Shown here in pieces: positions 28,036-36,603 of a DNA stretch of 64,000 nucleotides. Origin of the DNA: Mycobacterium sp. 852014-52450_SCH5900713. GTDB taxonomy: Bacteria > Actinomycetota > Actinomycetes > Mycobacteriales > Mycobacteriaceae. The notes under the pieces are model-generated. The model was not told the origin of the DNA. It worked only from the letters and a program-made list of their open reading frames with translations, and ran no database searches. The position numbers and the translations under genes are program-made. Position 1 is the stretch's first letter. Every line of letters begins with the position of its first letter. Where the stretch lies: assembly GCF_001667075.1 (NCBI RefSeq), contig NZ_LZIL01000032.1, positions 1 through 64,000 on the forward strand, given 5' to 3'.

Positions 28036-28787
28036 CCGTGTATTTCATCGGTGCGGGTCCGGGCGCGGCCGACCTGATCACCGTCCGCGGCCAGCGGCTC
28101 CTTCAGCGATGCCCGGTGTGCCTGTATGCGGGTTCGATCATGCCCGACGACCTGTTGGCCCTGTGCGCACCCGGGGCGAAAGTCATTGACACCGGCCCGC
28201 TGACGCTGGAGCAGATCATCGCCGAACTGGCCGACGCCGACGCCGACGGCCATGACGTGGCGCGGCTGCACTCCGGTGACCCGTCGCTCTACAGCGCGCT
28301 GGCCGAGCAATGCCGCCGGCTCGACGCGCTGGGCATCGACTACGAAATCGTGCCCGGTGTACCGGCGTTCGCCGCGGCGGCGGCCGCGCTCAAGCGCGAG
28401 CTCACCGTTCCCGGTGTCGCGCAGACCGTAACCCTGAGCCGGGTCGCCACCCTGTCGACCGCCATGCCGCCCGGTGAAGACCTGATCGCGCTCGCCCAAT
28501 CCGGCGCCACGCTGGTCCTGCATCTGGCCGCGGCCCAGATCGATGCCATCGTCCCGCAACTCCTTGAAGGCGGCTACCGACCCGAAACACCGGCTGCCGT
28601 TGTGGCTTTCGCCAGCTGGCCGCAGCAAGTGGTGCTGCGCGGCACGCTCGCCGACATCGCCGGGCAGATGCGGGGGGCCGGCGTCACCAAGACGGCGGTG
28701 ATCGTCGTCGGCGATGTGCTGGCCGCCGAGGGATTCACCGACAGCTATCTGTATTCGACTGGGCGATCGCGGGGGAGCGGGCACTGA
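28032..28787 (+). CDS. cobM: CobM, precorrin-4 C11-methyltransferase
   Basis: A 251-residue tetrapyrrole methylase that converts precorrin-4 to precorrin-5. It starts MTVYFIGAGPGAADLITVRG (SAM-binding GAGPG loop) and contains RLHSGDPSLYSALAEQCRRL and DYEIVPGVPAFAAAAAALKR. The ATGA overlap with cobL and TGATG overlap with cobK indicate one coupled cobL-cobM-cobK transcript. Confidence 0.95.
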   Translation: MTVYFIGAGPGAADLITVRGQRLLQRCPVCLYAGSIMPDDLLALCAPGAKVIDTGPLTLEQIIAELADADADGHDVARLHSGDPSLYSALAEQCRRLDALGIDYEIVPGVPAFAAAAAALKRELTVPGVAQTVTLSRVATLSTAMPPGEDLIALAQSGATLVLHLAAAQIDAIVPQLLEGGYRPETPAAVVAFASWPQQVVLRGTLADIAGQMRGAGVTKTAVIVVGDVLAAEGFTDSYLYSTGRSRGSGH

Positions 28788-29515
28788 TGCGGGTACTGCT
28801 GCTCGGCGGCACGGCCGAAGGGCGTGCGCTGGCGAAGGTCCTGCACCCACGCGTCGACATCGTCAGTTCCCTCGCCGGCCGGGTGCCCGACCCCGCGCTG
28901 CCGGTCGGCCCGGTCCGCGTCGGCGGCTTCGGCGGCGTCGACGGGCTACGGCGATGGCTGCTCGATGAACGCGTCGGCGCCGTCATCGATGCAACCCACC
29001 CGTTCGCGGCCACCATGACCGCACACGCTGCACAAGCCTGCGCTGAGCTGCAGATCCCGCATCTGGTGCTGGCCCGACCGGCGTGGGATCCCGGCGACGC
29101 AATAGTCGTCGACTCGGACACCAAAGCGGCGGAAGCCGTTGCAAAGCATGACTTCTCGCGGGTGTTTCTCACCACGGGACGCTCCGGGACGAGGGCATTC
29201 GCGGGCAGCGACGCATGGTTTCTGATCCGGGCGGTCACCGAACCCGACCCCGCGTCGCTGCCGCGCCGCCACCAGTTGGTGCTCTCCCGCGGCCCGTATC
29301 GTTACGACGACGAGCTCGCGCTGTTGCGCGAACACCGCATCGACGCCCTGGTCACCAAGAACAGCGGCGGGCAGATGACGCGGGCGAAATTGGATGCCGC
29401 TGCGGCACTGGGCATTCCGCTGGTGGTGGTGGCGCGCCCGCCGCTACCGGCAGGGGTGACGGCGGTCGGCAGCGTCGACGAAGCCGCGAAATGGCTAGCG
29501 GCGCTGCACAACTAG
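28787..29515 (+). CDS. cobK: CobK, precorrin-6A reductase
   Basis: A 242-residue NADPH-dependent reductase that converts precorrin-6A to 6B. It begins [19 protein letters not shown] (nucleotide-binding GGTAEG) and shows [31 protein letters not shown] and [20 protein letters not shown], all typical of CobK/CbiJ. It starts on the last base of the cobM stop. Its TAG stop shares CTAG with the stop codon of the convergent sigC frame, a four-base tail overlap. Confidence 0.94.
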   Translation: MRVLLLGGTAEGRALAKVLHPRVDIVSSLAGRVPDPALPVGPVRVGGFGGVDGLRRWLLDERVGAVIDATHPFAATMTAHAAQACAELQIPHLVLARPAWDPGDAIVVDSDTKAAEAVAKHDFSRVFLTTGRSGTRAFAGSDAWFLIRAVTEPDPASLPRRHQLVLSRGPYRYDDELALLREHRIDALVTKNSGGQMTRAKLDAAAALGIPLVVVARPPLPAGVTAVGSVDEAAKWLAALHN

Positions 29516-30069
29516 CCCGTCAGATCGTCGCGCTCGGCGTCGGCGGCCAGCAGCGCGTCGCGGGCGCGCGCGACGCGGGACCGGATGGTGCCCACCGGGC
29601 AGCCGCACACCGCGGCGGCGTCGGCGTAGGGCAGTCCGAGCAATTGGGTGAGCAACAAAGCTTCTCGTTGCTCGGGGGTGAGGCTCGCGATCATCGTCGT
29701 CACCTCGACCAGGTCTTCGAACCCCCGGGCGTGGCGGTCACCGCGCAGAACGTGTTCCGGGTCGGCGCCGAGGGCGGCGCGCGGCCGCGACTGCACGTGG
29801 CGGATGTGGTCGGCCACGACGCGGCGCGCAATGGAGAGCAGCCAGGTCCGGGCGCTCGAGCGCCCGGAGAACCGTTCGATGGCGCCAATCGCGCGCAGGA
29901 ACGTCTCCTGGGTGAGGTCGTCGGCGCTGCCCGCGTCGGACAGATATGTGACAAACCGCCACACGTCTTGCTGGGTGGCTTTGATGAAACTCTCTAGCGC
30001 CCGGTCATTCCCACGCGCGGCGGCCAACGCGAGTTCGGTAACGGCCTCGTCATCGCTGGGCGCGACCAT
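29512..30069 (-). CDS. sigC: SigC, ECF RNA polymerase sigma factor (internal start in the longer frame)
   Basis: ATG 30069 gives exactly 185 residues, the M. tuberculosis SigC length, starting [20 protein letters not shown]. Region 2 includes [20 protein letters not shown] and [15 protein letters not shown]; region 4 includes [20 protein letters not shown] and [28 protein letters not shown], 7 bases upstream of this ATG, is a plausible internal ribosome-binding site, so SigC alone may be made from within the fused frame. No anti-sigma factor is established for SigC in M. tuberculosis to my knowledge; there SigC has been linked to copper acquisition. The neighbours are convergent cobK and a divergent PPE gene. 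Confidence 0.9.
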   Translation of the reverse strand: MVAPSDDEAVTELALAAARGNDRALESFIKATQQDVWRFVTYLSDAGSADDLTQETFLRAIGAIERFSGRSSARTWLLSIARRVVADHIRHVQSRPRAALGADPEHVLRGDRHARGFEDLVEVTTMIASLTPEQREALLLTQLLGLPYADAAAVCGCPVGTIRSRVARARDALLAADAERDDLTG

Positions 30070-30867
30070 GGCGAACCACCTTTGTTTCGCGGGCGGACTG
30101 AGTCTACGACGGCCTGTCGTAGGGGCTGCGGTGGGGTCGAGGGCCGCCCGGTTGATGGGCCAGAGGTGACCGCGTCGCCGGGCGACCGGGGAGTCCGCCG
30201 ACCAGTCGGCGTCGTCCGCCGTGTCGGAGGCGCCGGCTCGGTCTGATCGGACCCGTTCCCGCGCCACCAGCAGCGCGAACGCGAGGCCCAGGAGCAAGGG
30301 CATGTGGCTGGCGATCCGCGTTGCCGTGACGTCGCCCGCGAAGGCGTCGACGATTACGTATCCCAACAGTGCGACGGAATAGACCCCCGTAATCGCCGCC
30401 ACGCCAATCGCGGTGACGGGCCAGACACCCGCGGCAACCATCGCCAGGCCCAGGGCCAGCAACCAGGCGGTGGACTCGTGCATCAGGTGCTCACCGGACA
30501 TCGCGCCGTGCATGTGGCTAGACACCATCCCGAAATCGATGCCGCTGATCTGGGCGGCAGCGATCGCCACCTGGAACACGCCGACACCGATCAGGCCCCA
30601 TCGCCGGTAGTGCGAGCGAAGCCAGCGCATCCGGCGCTGGCGCCCGGACGACTCCTCGCCGATGCTCGCCATGATCTTCGTGACCAGGTCGGGCCCGTCG
30701 GCCGGCTCGACCGTGGCCAGCCGGCGAGTCTGGGCCGCGGCGCCGATGAGCCAGGAGCGGCAACGTCGGCACGATTCGAGATGGGCGTCGACCTGCTGCG
30801 CGAGCACCTGGGGACGTTCGCCGTCCAGTCGAGCCGAAAGCGCCTCACGCACCGCGTCACACCGCAT
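29512..30867 (-). CDS. Single reading frame: membrane zinc-finger anti-sigma-like region fused to SigC
   Basis: One uninterrupted frame of 451 codons. Residues 1-45 form a ZAS-type zinc-binding domain: Cys3 with His29, Cys33 and Cys36 (HxxxCxxC in [14 protein letters not shown]). About four membrane helices follow (91-111, 133-148, 151-172, 185-201). The loop at 112-132 holds four Met and four His. A charged linker (202-266) runs without a stop into a complete SigC (267-451). With the zinc finger in the cytoplasm, four helices put SigC in the cytoplasm too and the Met/His loop outside. ATGs at 30885 and 30975 are alternative starts; 30867 is chosen because [17 protein letters not shown] is a typical ZAS N-terminus. 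Whether one fused protein or two products are made cannot be decided from sequence. Confidence 0.75.
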   Translation of the reverse strand: MRCDAVREALSARLDGERPQVLAQQVDAHLESCRRCRSWLIGAAAQTRRLATVEPADGPDLVTKIMASIGEESSGRQRRMRWLRSHYRRWGLIGVGVFQVAIAAAQISGIDFGMVSSHMHGAMSGEHLMHESTAWLLALGLAMVAAGVWPVTAIGVAAITGVYSVALLGYVIVDAFAGDVTATRIASHMPLLLGLAFALLVARERVRSDRAGASDTADDADWSADSPVARRRGHLWPINRAALDPTAAPTTGRRRLSPPAKQRWFAMVAPSDDEAVTELALAAARGNDRALESFIKATQQDVWRFVTYLSDAGSADDLTQETFLRAIGAIERFSGRSSARTWLLSIARRVVADHIRHVQSRPRAALGADPEHVLRGDRHARGFEDLVEVTTMIASLTPEQREALLLTQLLGLPYADAAAVCGCPVGTIRSRVARARDALLAADAERDDLTG

Positions 30868-31018
30868 CCCTGCATCGTTGCGCATGCCCGGTCCGCGCGC
30901 AAAGACCAGGGAAATCAGACGGCGGGAACTAAACCGTCCGGCAAACCGACCACTGAACGTCAACAGCCCCGACATTCACCGAAGAGGTATTCGTGTTCGT
31001 GCCCGAAGGCCACCGACG
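30868..31018. promoter_or_regulatory. Divergent region between the anti-sigma/SigC frame and the PPE gene
   Basis: These 151 bases separate divergent starts. An ECF-like -35 element (GGGAAC) is at 30924-30929 on the plus strand but no -10 element sits at proper spacing, so I do not call a promoter. GAAGG about 10 bases before 31019 is a usable ribosome-binding site for the PPE gene. Confidence 0.3.
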
Positions 31019-32602
31019 ATGACCGCCCCGATCTGGATCGCCTTCCCGCCTGAGGTGCACTCGACGTTGCTCAGCAGCGGCCCCGGACCCGGGCCGCTGC
31101 TCGCCGCCGCCGCGACATGGTCGGAGATGGGCACTCAATACGGCGAGGCGGCAGACGAACTCACCGGCTTACTGGGCGCCGTGCAGGGCGGTGCATGGGA
31201 GGGCCCCAGCGCCGAACAGTACGTCGCGGCCCACGCCCCGTACCTGGGCTGGCTGCTTGAAAGCTCCGCCAAGAGCGCGACCGCGGCAGCGCTGCACGAG
31301 ACGGCGGCCGACGCTTACACCGCGGCCCTGGCCGCCATGCCGACGATGCCTGAGCTCGCCGCTAACCATGCGACCCACGCGGCGTTGGTGGCGACGAATT
31401 TCTTCGGCATCAACACCATCCCCATCGCCGTGAACGAAGCCGAATATGCGCGCATGTGGGTGCAAGCCGCCGCGACCATGACCACCTACCAGGCCGTCAG
31501 TGAATCGGCCCTCGCGGCGGTTCCTGCCACCGCGCCGGCGCCGGCGATCGTCATCCCGGGAGCGGAGGCGAGCGTCGCGAGTCTGCAGGCGGCCGACACC
31601 CAGCAGCAGGCGACGCAGACCTATCCGTCCTGGCAGGACCAGCTCACGGCGTGGCTGCAGCAGTACACCAAGAATTTCGCCTGGCCGGTGTCCAAAGACC
31701 TCAATCCCGGTGGCTGGCCGTTCCCGCCGATGCCTTTCGTCAACGGTCTCGCCTCCTTCTTCGGTCAGTTGGGTTTCTCGCCGGCCCTCTCCAGCGCGCT
31801 CGGCTGGGCGATTTTCCACACGCTGATGATCTTCTGGCCCTTCATGCAGGCCGCGATCCAGATGGCCGTGGTGCTGGCCCCAATGGTCGTCTCCGTCCTG
31901 GGCGCCGCCGCGGCAGGGGGAGCGGCGGCGGCGGTCACCGCGGTCAGTGTCGCGGCCCCGCTCTCGGTCGCCCCGCCGCTGCCCGCTTCCGGGCCGGCAC
32001 CGGCGCCGATGGCGTCCGCGGCGAGTCCGACCATCAGCACCGCGCCGGCAAGCGTGAGCAACGCTCCGACGATGTCCAGCTCGCCGGCACCGACGGTGGC
32101 CTCGCCGGCCGGCGCCGGACCCGTCGGCGGCGGGCCGGGCGCCGGTTTCAGTCCCACGGCCACGGACGGCATCGGCGCGGGCATGTCCGATGCCTTGTAC
32201 GCGGTGGGACTGTCGGGGCTTGCGGCGCGCGGCAGCGCGAGCGGGCGGGCGCGCCGCAAGTCCGAGGAGCCCGTGCCCGACGACGTCGACGCGCCCGCCG
32301 CCGCCGCGGCGGCGGCAGCGGCCAAGAAGAAGGCAAGGGCGCGTCGGCGCCGCGCCGGGACCGCCACGGACCGCGCGTACCGCTACGAATTCATGGACCT
32401 CGACGAGGACTCGGGCGTGGAGGGCGAAGACGCGGACACTGTGCGCGACTCGGGTCAGGGCGCGGGACCGCTCGGATTCGCCGGGGCGGCAACGAAATCC
32501 GGTGTCACCCAGCCCGCCGGGTTGGCGACGCTGACCCGCGACGGGTTCAGCGATGGCCCCACCGTACCGATGCTGCCCAGCAGCTGGGGCAGCAAGGATT
32601 AA
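31019..32602 (+). CDS. PPE family protein (PPW-type C-terminus)
   Basis: A 527-residue PPE protein, expected to be exported by an ESX system with a PE partner. The PPE domain (1 to about 175) begins MTAPIWIAFPPEVHSTLLSS and has the helical-turn motif GAWEGPSAEQYVAAHAPYL and NFFGINTIPIAVNEAEYARM. A hydrophobic stretch (about 255-330) and an Ala/Pro/Ser-rich region follow. Near the C-terminus are GFAGAA and PMLPSSW, the GFxGT/PxxPxxW pattern of the PPE-PPW subfamily. No PE gene adjoins it. It occupies the place of Rv2067c and blaC in M. tuberculosis. Its stop overlaps the cobIJ stop tail to tail. Confidence 0.92.
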   Translation: MTAPIWIAFPPEVHSTLLSSGPGPGPLLAAAATWSEMGTQYGEAADELTGLLGAVQGGAWEGPSAEQYVAAHAPYLGWLLESSAKSATAAALHETAADAYTAALAAMPTMPELAANHATHAALVATNFFGINTIPIAVNEAEYARMWVQAAATMTTYQAVSESALAAVPATAPAPAIVIPGAEASVASLQAADTQQQATQTYPSWQDQLTAWLQQYTKNFAWPVSKDLNPGGWPFPPMPFVNGLASFFGQLGFSPALSSALGWAIFHTLMIFWPFMQAAIQMAVVLAPMVVSVLGAAAAGGAAAAVTAVSVAAPLSVAPPLPASGPAPAPMASAASPTISTAPASVSNAPTMSSSPAPTVASPAGAGPVGGGPGAGFSPTATDGIGAGMSDALYAVGLSGLAARGSASGRARRKSEEPVPDDVDAPAAAAAAAAAKKKARARRRRAGTATDRAYRYEFMDLDEDSGVEGEDADTVRDSGQGAGPLGFAGAATKSGVTQPAGLATLTRDGFSDGPTVPMLPSSWGSKD

Positions 32603-34080
32603 CCGACCGGATAGCGCCTTGGTGTGAACACCCGGTCGCCGGAATCGCTTGCGTGCCACTGGGTTTGCGAGGAACCGACGATCAGCAGACAGCGCATGTC
32701 CACCTCGCCGGGGTCGAGATCGGCCAGCCGCACCACGCGGACGTCCTCGTCGGGCCCAGAAACACTGCGGCCGATCACTACCGGCGTCCCGGGCTCGCGA
32801 TGTTCCAGCAGCAGGTCGCGCATCGCGCCGACCTGCCAGGTTCGCGTCTTGGACGCCGGGTTGTAGATGGCCAGCACGAGATCGGCGGCGGCCGCGGCGG
32901 CCAGGCGCTGCGAGATGATTTCCCACGGCTTGAGCCGGTCGGACAGCGAGATCACCGCGTAGTCGTGGCCTAACGGAGCGCCGACGCGGCTGGCGACGGC
33001 CTGTGCGGCCGTCATCGCCGGAATGACCCGGACCCGCACTCCCGGCCACTCTTTGGCCTCTTCGAGCACGGCGGTGGCCATCGCGAAGACTCCCGGATCG
33101 CCGGACGACACCACCGCCACGGCCCGCCCTTGCTCGGCCAACGTGCACGCCAGCCGGGCGCGCTCCGGTTCGTCGGTGTTGTCGCTGGGGTGCCGCCGCT
33201 GGCCGTCGCGCACCGGGACGCGGTCCAGGTAGCCGCCGTAGCCGATCAGGTCGGTGGCGGTGGCCAGCTCGCGCCGGCTCTGCGGCGTCATCCAGTCGCT
33301 GTCGCCGGGCCCCAGACCCACCACCGCGACGGTGCCGGCATGGGGCGACCGCCGTCCGCGGCGCCCACCCGGCAACATGGCCAGCGAGAAGTACGGCACG
33401 CCCGCCTCGTCGACGTCGGCGGCGGGCATGATGCGCTGCCCGCCGGTGCTGGCGCGCTCGACGTAATAGGCGTCGTCAAGCTGCCCAGACGCCGAAAGCG
33501 CTTCGCGCACAGCATGATACGAACGACCCAGCTTTAGCACCACGGCGGCGTCGGCGTCGGCCAGGCGGCGGGTCAGGTCGGCGACGGGCAGGGTGCCCGG
33601 CAACACTGAGAGCACCTCGTCACCGGCCACCAACGGCGTCGCGATGGCCGCCGAGGCGGCGCTCACCGACGTCACTCCCGGCACGATGATGGCGTCGAAC
33701 CGCTGCGTCAGCCGGGTGTGCAAGTGCATGTACGAGCTGTAAAAGAGCGGATCGCCCTCGGCGAGCAGCGCCACATTGCGGCCCGCGTCGAGGTGGGCGG
33801 CGATGCGGGCGGTCGCTTCGACGTAGAAGTCCTCCAGCGCCCCCGCGTAGCCGCCGGGGTGGTCGGTCACCTCGGTGGTCACCGGGTAGACCAGGTGCTC
33901 CTCGATCTGGCCGGGCCGCAGGTACGGTTCGGCGATGCCGCGCGCGATGCTGCGGCCGTGCCGGGCGCTGTGGTAGGCCACCACATCGGCCTCGCCGATC
34001 ACCCGCGCCGCCTTGACGGTCACCAGTTCCGGGTCGCCGGGACCCAGCCCGACTCCCCATAGCGTTCCCCGGGCGGTCAT
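32599..34080 (-). CDS. cobIJ: CobIJ, bifunctional precorrin-2 C20- / precorrin-3B C17-methyltransferase
   Basis: A 493-residue fusion of two tetrapyrrole methylases (Rv2066, named cobI, in M. tuberculosis). The first half, CobI ([40 protein letters not shown]), adds the C20 methyl to precorrin-2. The second, from about residue 250 ([57 protein letters not shown]), is CobJ, which methylates C17 with ring contraction. The start ATG 34080 overlaps the cobH stop (ATGA); the frame is open further upstream but inside cobH. Confidence 0.95.
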   Translation of the reverse strand: MTARGTLWGVGLGPGDPELVTVKAARVIGEADVVAYHSARHGRSIARGIAEPYLRPGQIEEHLVYPVTTEVTDHPGGYAGALEDFYVEATARIAAHLDAGRNVALLAEGDPLFYSSYMHLHTRLTQRFDAIIVPGVTSVSAASAAIATPLVAGDEVLSVLPGTLPVADLTRRLADADAAVVLKLGRSYHAVREALSASGQLDDAYYVERASTGGQRIMPAADVDEAGVPYFSLAMLPGGRRGRRSPHAGTVAVVGLGPGDSDWMTPQSRRELATATDLIGYGGYLDRVPVRDGQRRHPSDNTDEPERARLACTLAEQGRAVAVVSSGDPGVFAMATAVLEEAKEWPGVRVRVIPAMTAAQAVASRVGAPLGHDYAVISLSDRLKPWEIISQRLAAAAAADLVLAIYNPASKTRTWQVGAMRDLLLEHREPGTPVVIGRSVSGPDEDVRVVRLADLDPGEVDMRCLLIVGSSQTQWHASDSGDRVFTPRRYPVG

Positions 34081-34703
34081 TCGCGGTCGCTCGCGATCGC
34101 GTTGACGGCCGCGGCGGCCATGGCGCTGCCGCCGCGGCGGCCCCGCACCACCAGATAGGACATCCCGCGCGGATGGTTGATGAGCTCCTGCTTGGATTGG
34201 GCCGACCCGACGAATCCGACCGGACCGCCCAGCACCCCGGCCGGCGGGGAAACCCCTTCGTCGATCAGCTCGAGCAGCCGGAACAGCGCGGTCGGTGCGT
34301 TGCCGATCGCGAGCACGGCGCCGGGTAGCCGGTCGGCCCACAGCTCCACCCCGGCCGCCGATCGAGTGGTGTTCCGGCGCGCCGCCAGCTCGGCTGCGCG
34401 CGGATCGGCCACCAGCGACACCACCTCGTTGCCGGCCGGCAGCCGCGCACCGGTGACTCCAGCCGCCACCATCGACGAATCGCACAGCACCGGGGCGCCG
34501 CCGCGCAGGGCGGCACCGACGCGCGCGACGACGTCGTCCGTATAGGCGACATGCTCAGCGACATCGACCTGTCCGCAGGTGTGGATCAACCGGACCACCA
34601 CCCGCGCGATGTCATCGGGGAACGGGGTCAGGTCGGCTTCGGCGCGAATGGCCGCGAACGACTGGCGGTAGATCTCAGCAGCGTCGCGGATGTAGTCGAG
34701 CAC
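34077..34703 (-). CDS. cobH: CobH, precorrin-8X methylmutase
   Basis: A 208-residue enzyme that moves the C11 methyl to C12, giving hydrogenobyrinate. It starts at GTG 34703 ([20 protein letters not shown]). The catalytic His is in [20 protein letters not shown]. The glycine-rich substrate loop [17 protein letters not shown] and [18 protein letters not shown] are conserved. It is coupled to cobIJ and lies 4 bases after the cobG stop. Confidence 0.95.
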   Translation of the reverse strand: MLDYIRDAAEIYRQSFAAIRAEADLTPFPDDIARVVVRLIHTCGQVDVAEHVAYTDDVVARVGAALRGGAPVLCDSSMVAAGVTGARLPAGNEVVSLVADPRAAELAARRNTTRSAAGVELWADRLPGAVLAIGNAPTALFRLLELIDEGVSPPAGVLGGPVGFVGSAQSKQELINHPRGMSYLVVRGRRGGSAMAAAAVNAIASDRE

Positions 34704-34707
34704 CCGA

Positions 34708-35805
34708 TTACCGTAGCTGGCGGTATCCGTCGCCAGTCGCCAGCAACACCTCGCCGGTCAACGGACTGCCGCAGGCGCGGTCGCAGCCGACGAAGTGGCG
34801 ATGTACCCCCGAGTCCGCGTCCAGCGCCTGGGCGGCGTCGGCCCGCACATCGGCGACCGAATGCGCGCACCCGGGACTGCCGGTGCAGGCGCTGACGTTC
34901 AGCCAGGGGGAGTTCTCGTCGAAGACCAGACCCAATGGCGCCAACACCCTCAGCGCGACGTCGGCGACGGCCTCGTCGAGATCGCACACGAACACCGATC
35001 GCCACGGCGTGATCACCAGCGGGGCCTCGATCGCCGCCAGGTATTCCGCGACGCTCGCGGACAGCACTCCCAGCGGCACCGCGGCGCCGAGCGCCACCCG
35101 GCCGTCATCCTGGTTGATCCAGCCAACCGGGGGTCTGGTGACCGCGGGAAAGCGGGCGGCACCGAGCTCGACTCCGGGCAGCAAGGCTTCGGTATCTTCC
35201 AATTCCTTGATGCGCCAAGCGGTTCCGCGCGTGGTTGCAAAGCGGTTCGCGATGACGATCAGCGTCTCGACCACCTCGCTGGCCGCGAGCCGGACACCCG
35301 TGTCGCGTCCGGTAAGCAGCAGCGCGCAGCCGTCGGGGAGGGCGTGCACGCCGACATCGGCGCACAGGCCCGATACGTCGGCGCGCCCGTCATCGAAGCT
35401 GAACCAGAATCGGCCGCCCATCTCGGCAAGGCCGGGCTCGGCGCGGATGGCCGCGTCCAGCTCGGCCACCCACGGCCGGACGTCGAGATTCCCGCCGGCG
35501 CGGCCGGACAGCGGCGACGCGACGATATTGCGGACCCGCTCGTGGGTCTCCGACGGCAACAGCCCGGCGTGGGCGATCGCCTCGGCGGCCGCCGCCACGT
35601 CGGTGATGCCGCGCACCTGCACGTTGCCGCGCGCGGTGAGCTCCAGCGTCGACGAGCCATATGCCCTCGCCACGTGTGCCAGCGCCGCCAGCTGAGCGGC
35701 CGTCAGCATGCCGCCGGGCAGCCGGATCCGCGCCAAGGCACCGTCGGCCGCCCGGTGCACCTGCAGCGCACCTGGGCAAGCGTCGGCGTCGCGGGCTCTG
35801 GCCAT
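34708..35805 (-). CDS. cobG: CobG, precorrin-3B synthase
   Basis: An Fe-S/siroheme-reductase-fold mono-oxygenase that hydroxylates C20 of precorrin-3A, the oxygen-dependent step that marks the aerobic pathway. The 365-residue product starts [20 protein letters not shown]. It carries nitrite/sulfite-reductase motifs ([31 protein letters not shown]) and the C-terminal Cys cluster ([35 protein letters not shown]). The start at 35805 matches the family; an in-frame ATG 15 codons upstream is less likely. It is the first gene of a cobG-cobH-cobIJ operon. Confidence 0.94.
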   Translation of the reverse strand: MARARDADACPGALQVHRAADGALARIRLPGGMLTAAQLAALAHVARAYGSSTLELTARGNVQVRGITDVAAAAEAIAHAGLLPSETHERVRNIVASPLSGRAGGNLDVRPWVAELDAAIRAEPGLAEMGGRFWFSFDDGRADVSGLCADVGVHALPDGCALLLTGRDTGVRLAASEVVETLIVIANRFATTRGTAWRIKELEDTEALLPGVELGAARFPAVTRPPVGWINQDDGRVALGAAVPLGVLSASVAEYLAAIEAPLVITPWRSVFVCDLDEAVADVALRVLAPLGLVFDENSPWLNVSACTGSPGCAHSVADVRADAAQALDADSGVHRHFVGCDRACGSPLTGEVLLATGDGYRQLR

Positions 35806-35839
35806 GTGCCCACGGTACCGAGGGGTCCCGATCTCGCGC

Positions 35840-35894
35840 CGAACGTGCACTCACGGCGAGATTTCGGCGGTTTTTCGCCCTGAGTGCACGTTCG
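35840..35894. repeat. Long inverted repeat in the cobG / hydrolase divergent promoter region
   Basis: CGAACGTGCACTCA (35840-35853) is repeated perfectly in inverse at 35881-35894. After a C/C mismatch the stem extends inward by GGCGA/TCGCC; outside, ATCTCG (35831-35836) pairs with the following CGAGAT. It lies between two divergent starts, so it is not a terminator. It could be an operator or one of the dispersed palindromic intergenic elements of mycobacteria. Confidence 0.8.
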
Positions 35895-35925
35895 AGATTG
35901 AAGCCTCGCCGACCTGGGCACCCTC

Positions 35926-36600
35926 GTGCCCGTGCAGACAGTGGAGTACGCACCAACACGTTTCGCGGATGTCTACGGCGACTCGACCCGGCCCACCGTC
36001 CTGTTGTGGCACGGCATGCAGACCGACGCCCGCGCCGCATTCGGCCCTCTGGCCGGCATGCTTGCCGACCGCGGCGCGGCGGTGGTTGCGCCGGACTGGA
36101 ACTCGCACGCCGACGACGGCGGGCGCGGGGATCTGCTCCGATCGCTCGACTTCGCCCGCAACTTCGCCGACGCCCCCGACAACATCGTCCTCGTCGGGTG
36201 GTCGATGGGAGGTGTCGCCGCGGCGGCCCTGACGCTGCGGGGCGACGCGCAATTGGCGCACACCGTGTGCCTGGCGGGCGCATTCATGGTCCCCGACCCG
36301 ATCTTCGGTCGGCGCGTCGACGACGACCTGTCGGCCGGCCCTGTCGGCGCACCGTTCACGTTGCTGCACGGCCTGGCTGATGACGTGGTTCCCGTGACGG
36401 CCAGCAGGGAGTTCGCCGAAAGCCTGCAACGGGTCGGGTGGCCGGTCGAGTTGGTGGAGCTGGCGGCCGACCACGGCTCTATCGCCGGCGCCGACTACGA
36501 CCCGGTCGCCGACCGCTATGAGCCCGGCACCAGCGACGAGGCATTGCGGGTGGCCGGAGAGGTCGCCGCCCGCATCGCGGCGACGCTGCTGTACGAATGA
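35926..36600 (+). CDS. Alpha/beta-hydrolase of unknown substrate
   Basis: A 224-residue serine hydrolase with HGMQTDARAAFGPLAGML (oxyanion-hole region), nucleophile elbow GWSMGGVAAAALTL, a candidate Asp in HGLADDVVPVTASREF and His in LAADHGSIAGADYD. It is GTG-initiated and ends 3 bases before the cobN start, so the two are probably co-transcribed. In M. tuberculosis this slot between cobG and cobN holds mazEF7. No corrin-pathway role is evident. Confidence 0.85.
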   Translation: MPVQTVEYAPTRFADVYGDSTRPTVLLWHGMQTDARAAFGPLAGMLADRGAAVVAPDWNSHADDGGRGDLLRSLDFARNFADAPDNIVLVGWSMGGVAAAALTLRGDAQLAHTVCLAGAFMVPDPIFGRRVDDDLSAGPVGAPFTLLHGLADDVVPVTASREFAESLQRVGWPVELVELAADHGSIAGADYDPVADRYEPGTSDEALRVAGEVAARIAATLLYE

Positions 36601-36603
36601 GGG

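Noticed and set aside
30924..30961. ECF-type promoter (GGGAAC then CGTC) upstream of the PPE gene
   Set aside because: The spacing between the two elements is 28 bases, far longer than ECF promoters allow.
32652..32664. GCCACTG string resembling part of a cobalamin riboswitch near cob genes
   Set aside because: It lies inside the 3' end of cobIJ, on the wrong side for control, and no B12-box or surrounding helices are visible. I found no riboswitch upstream of cobG, cobL or cobN.
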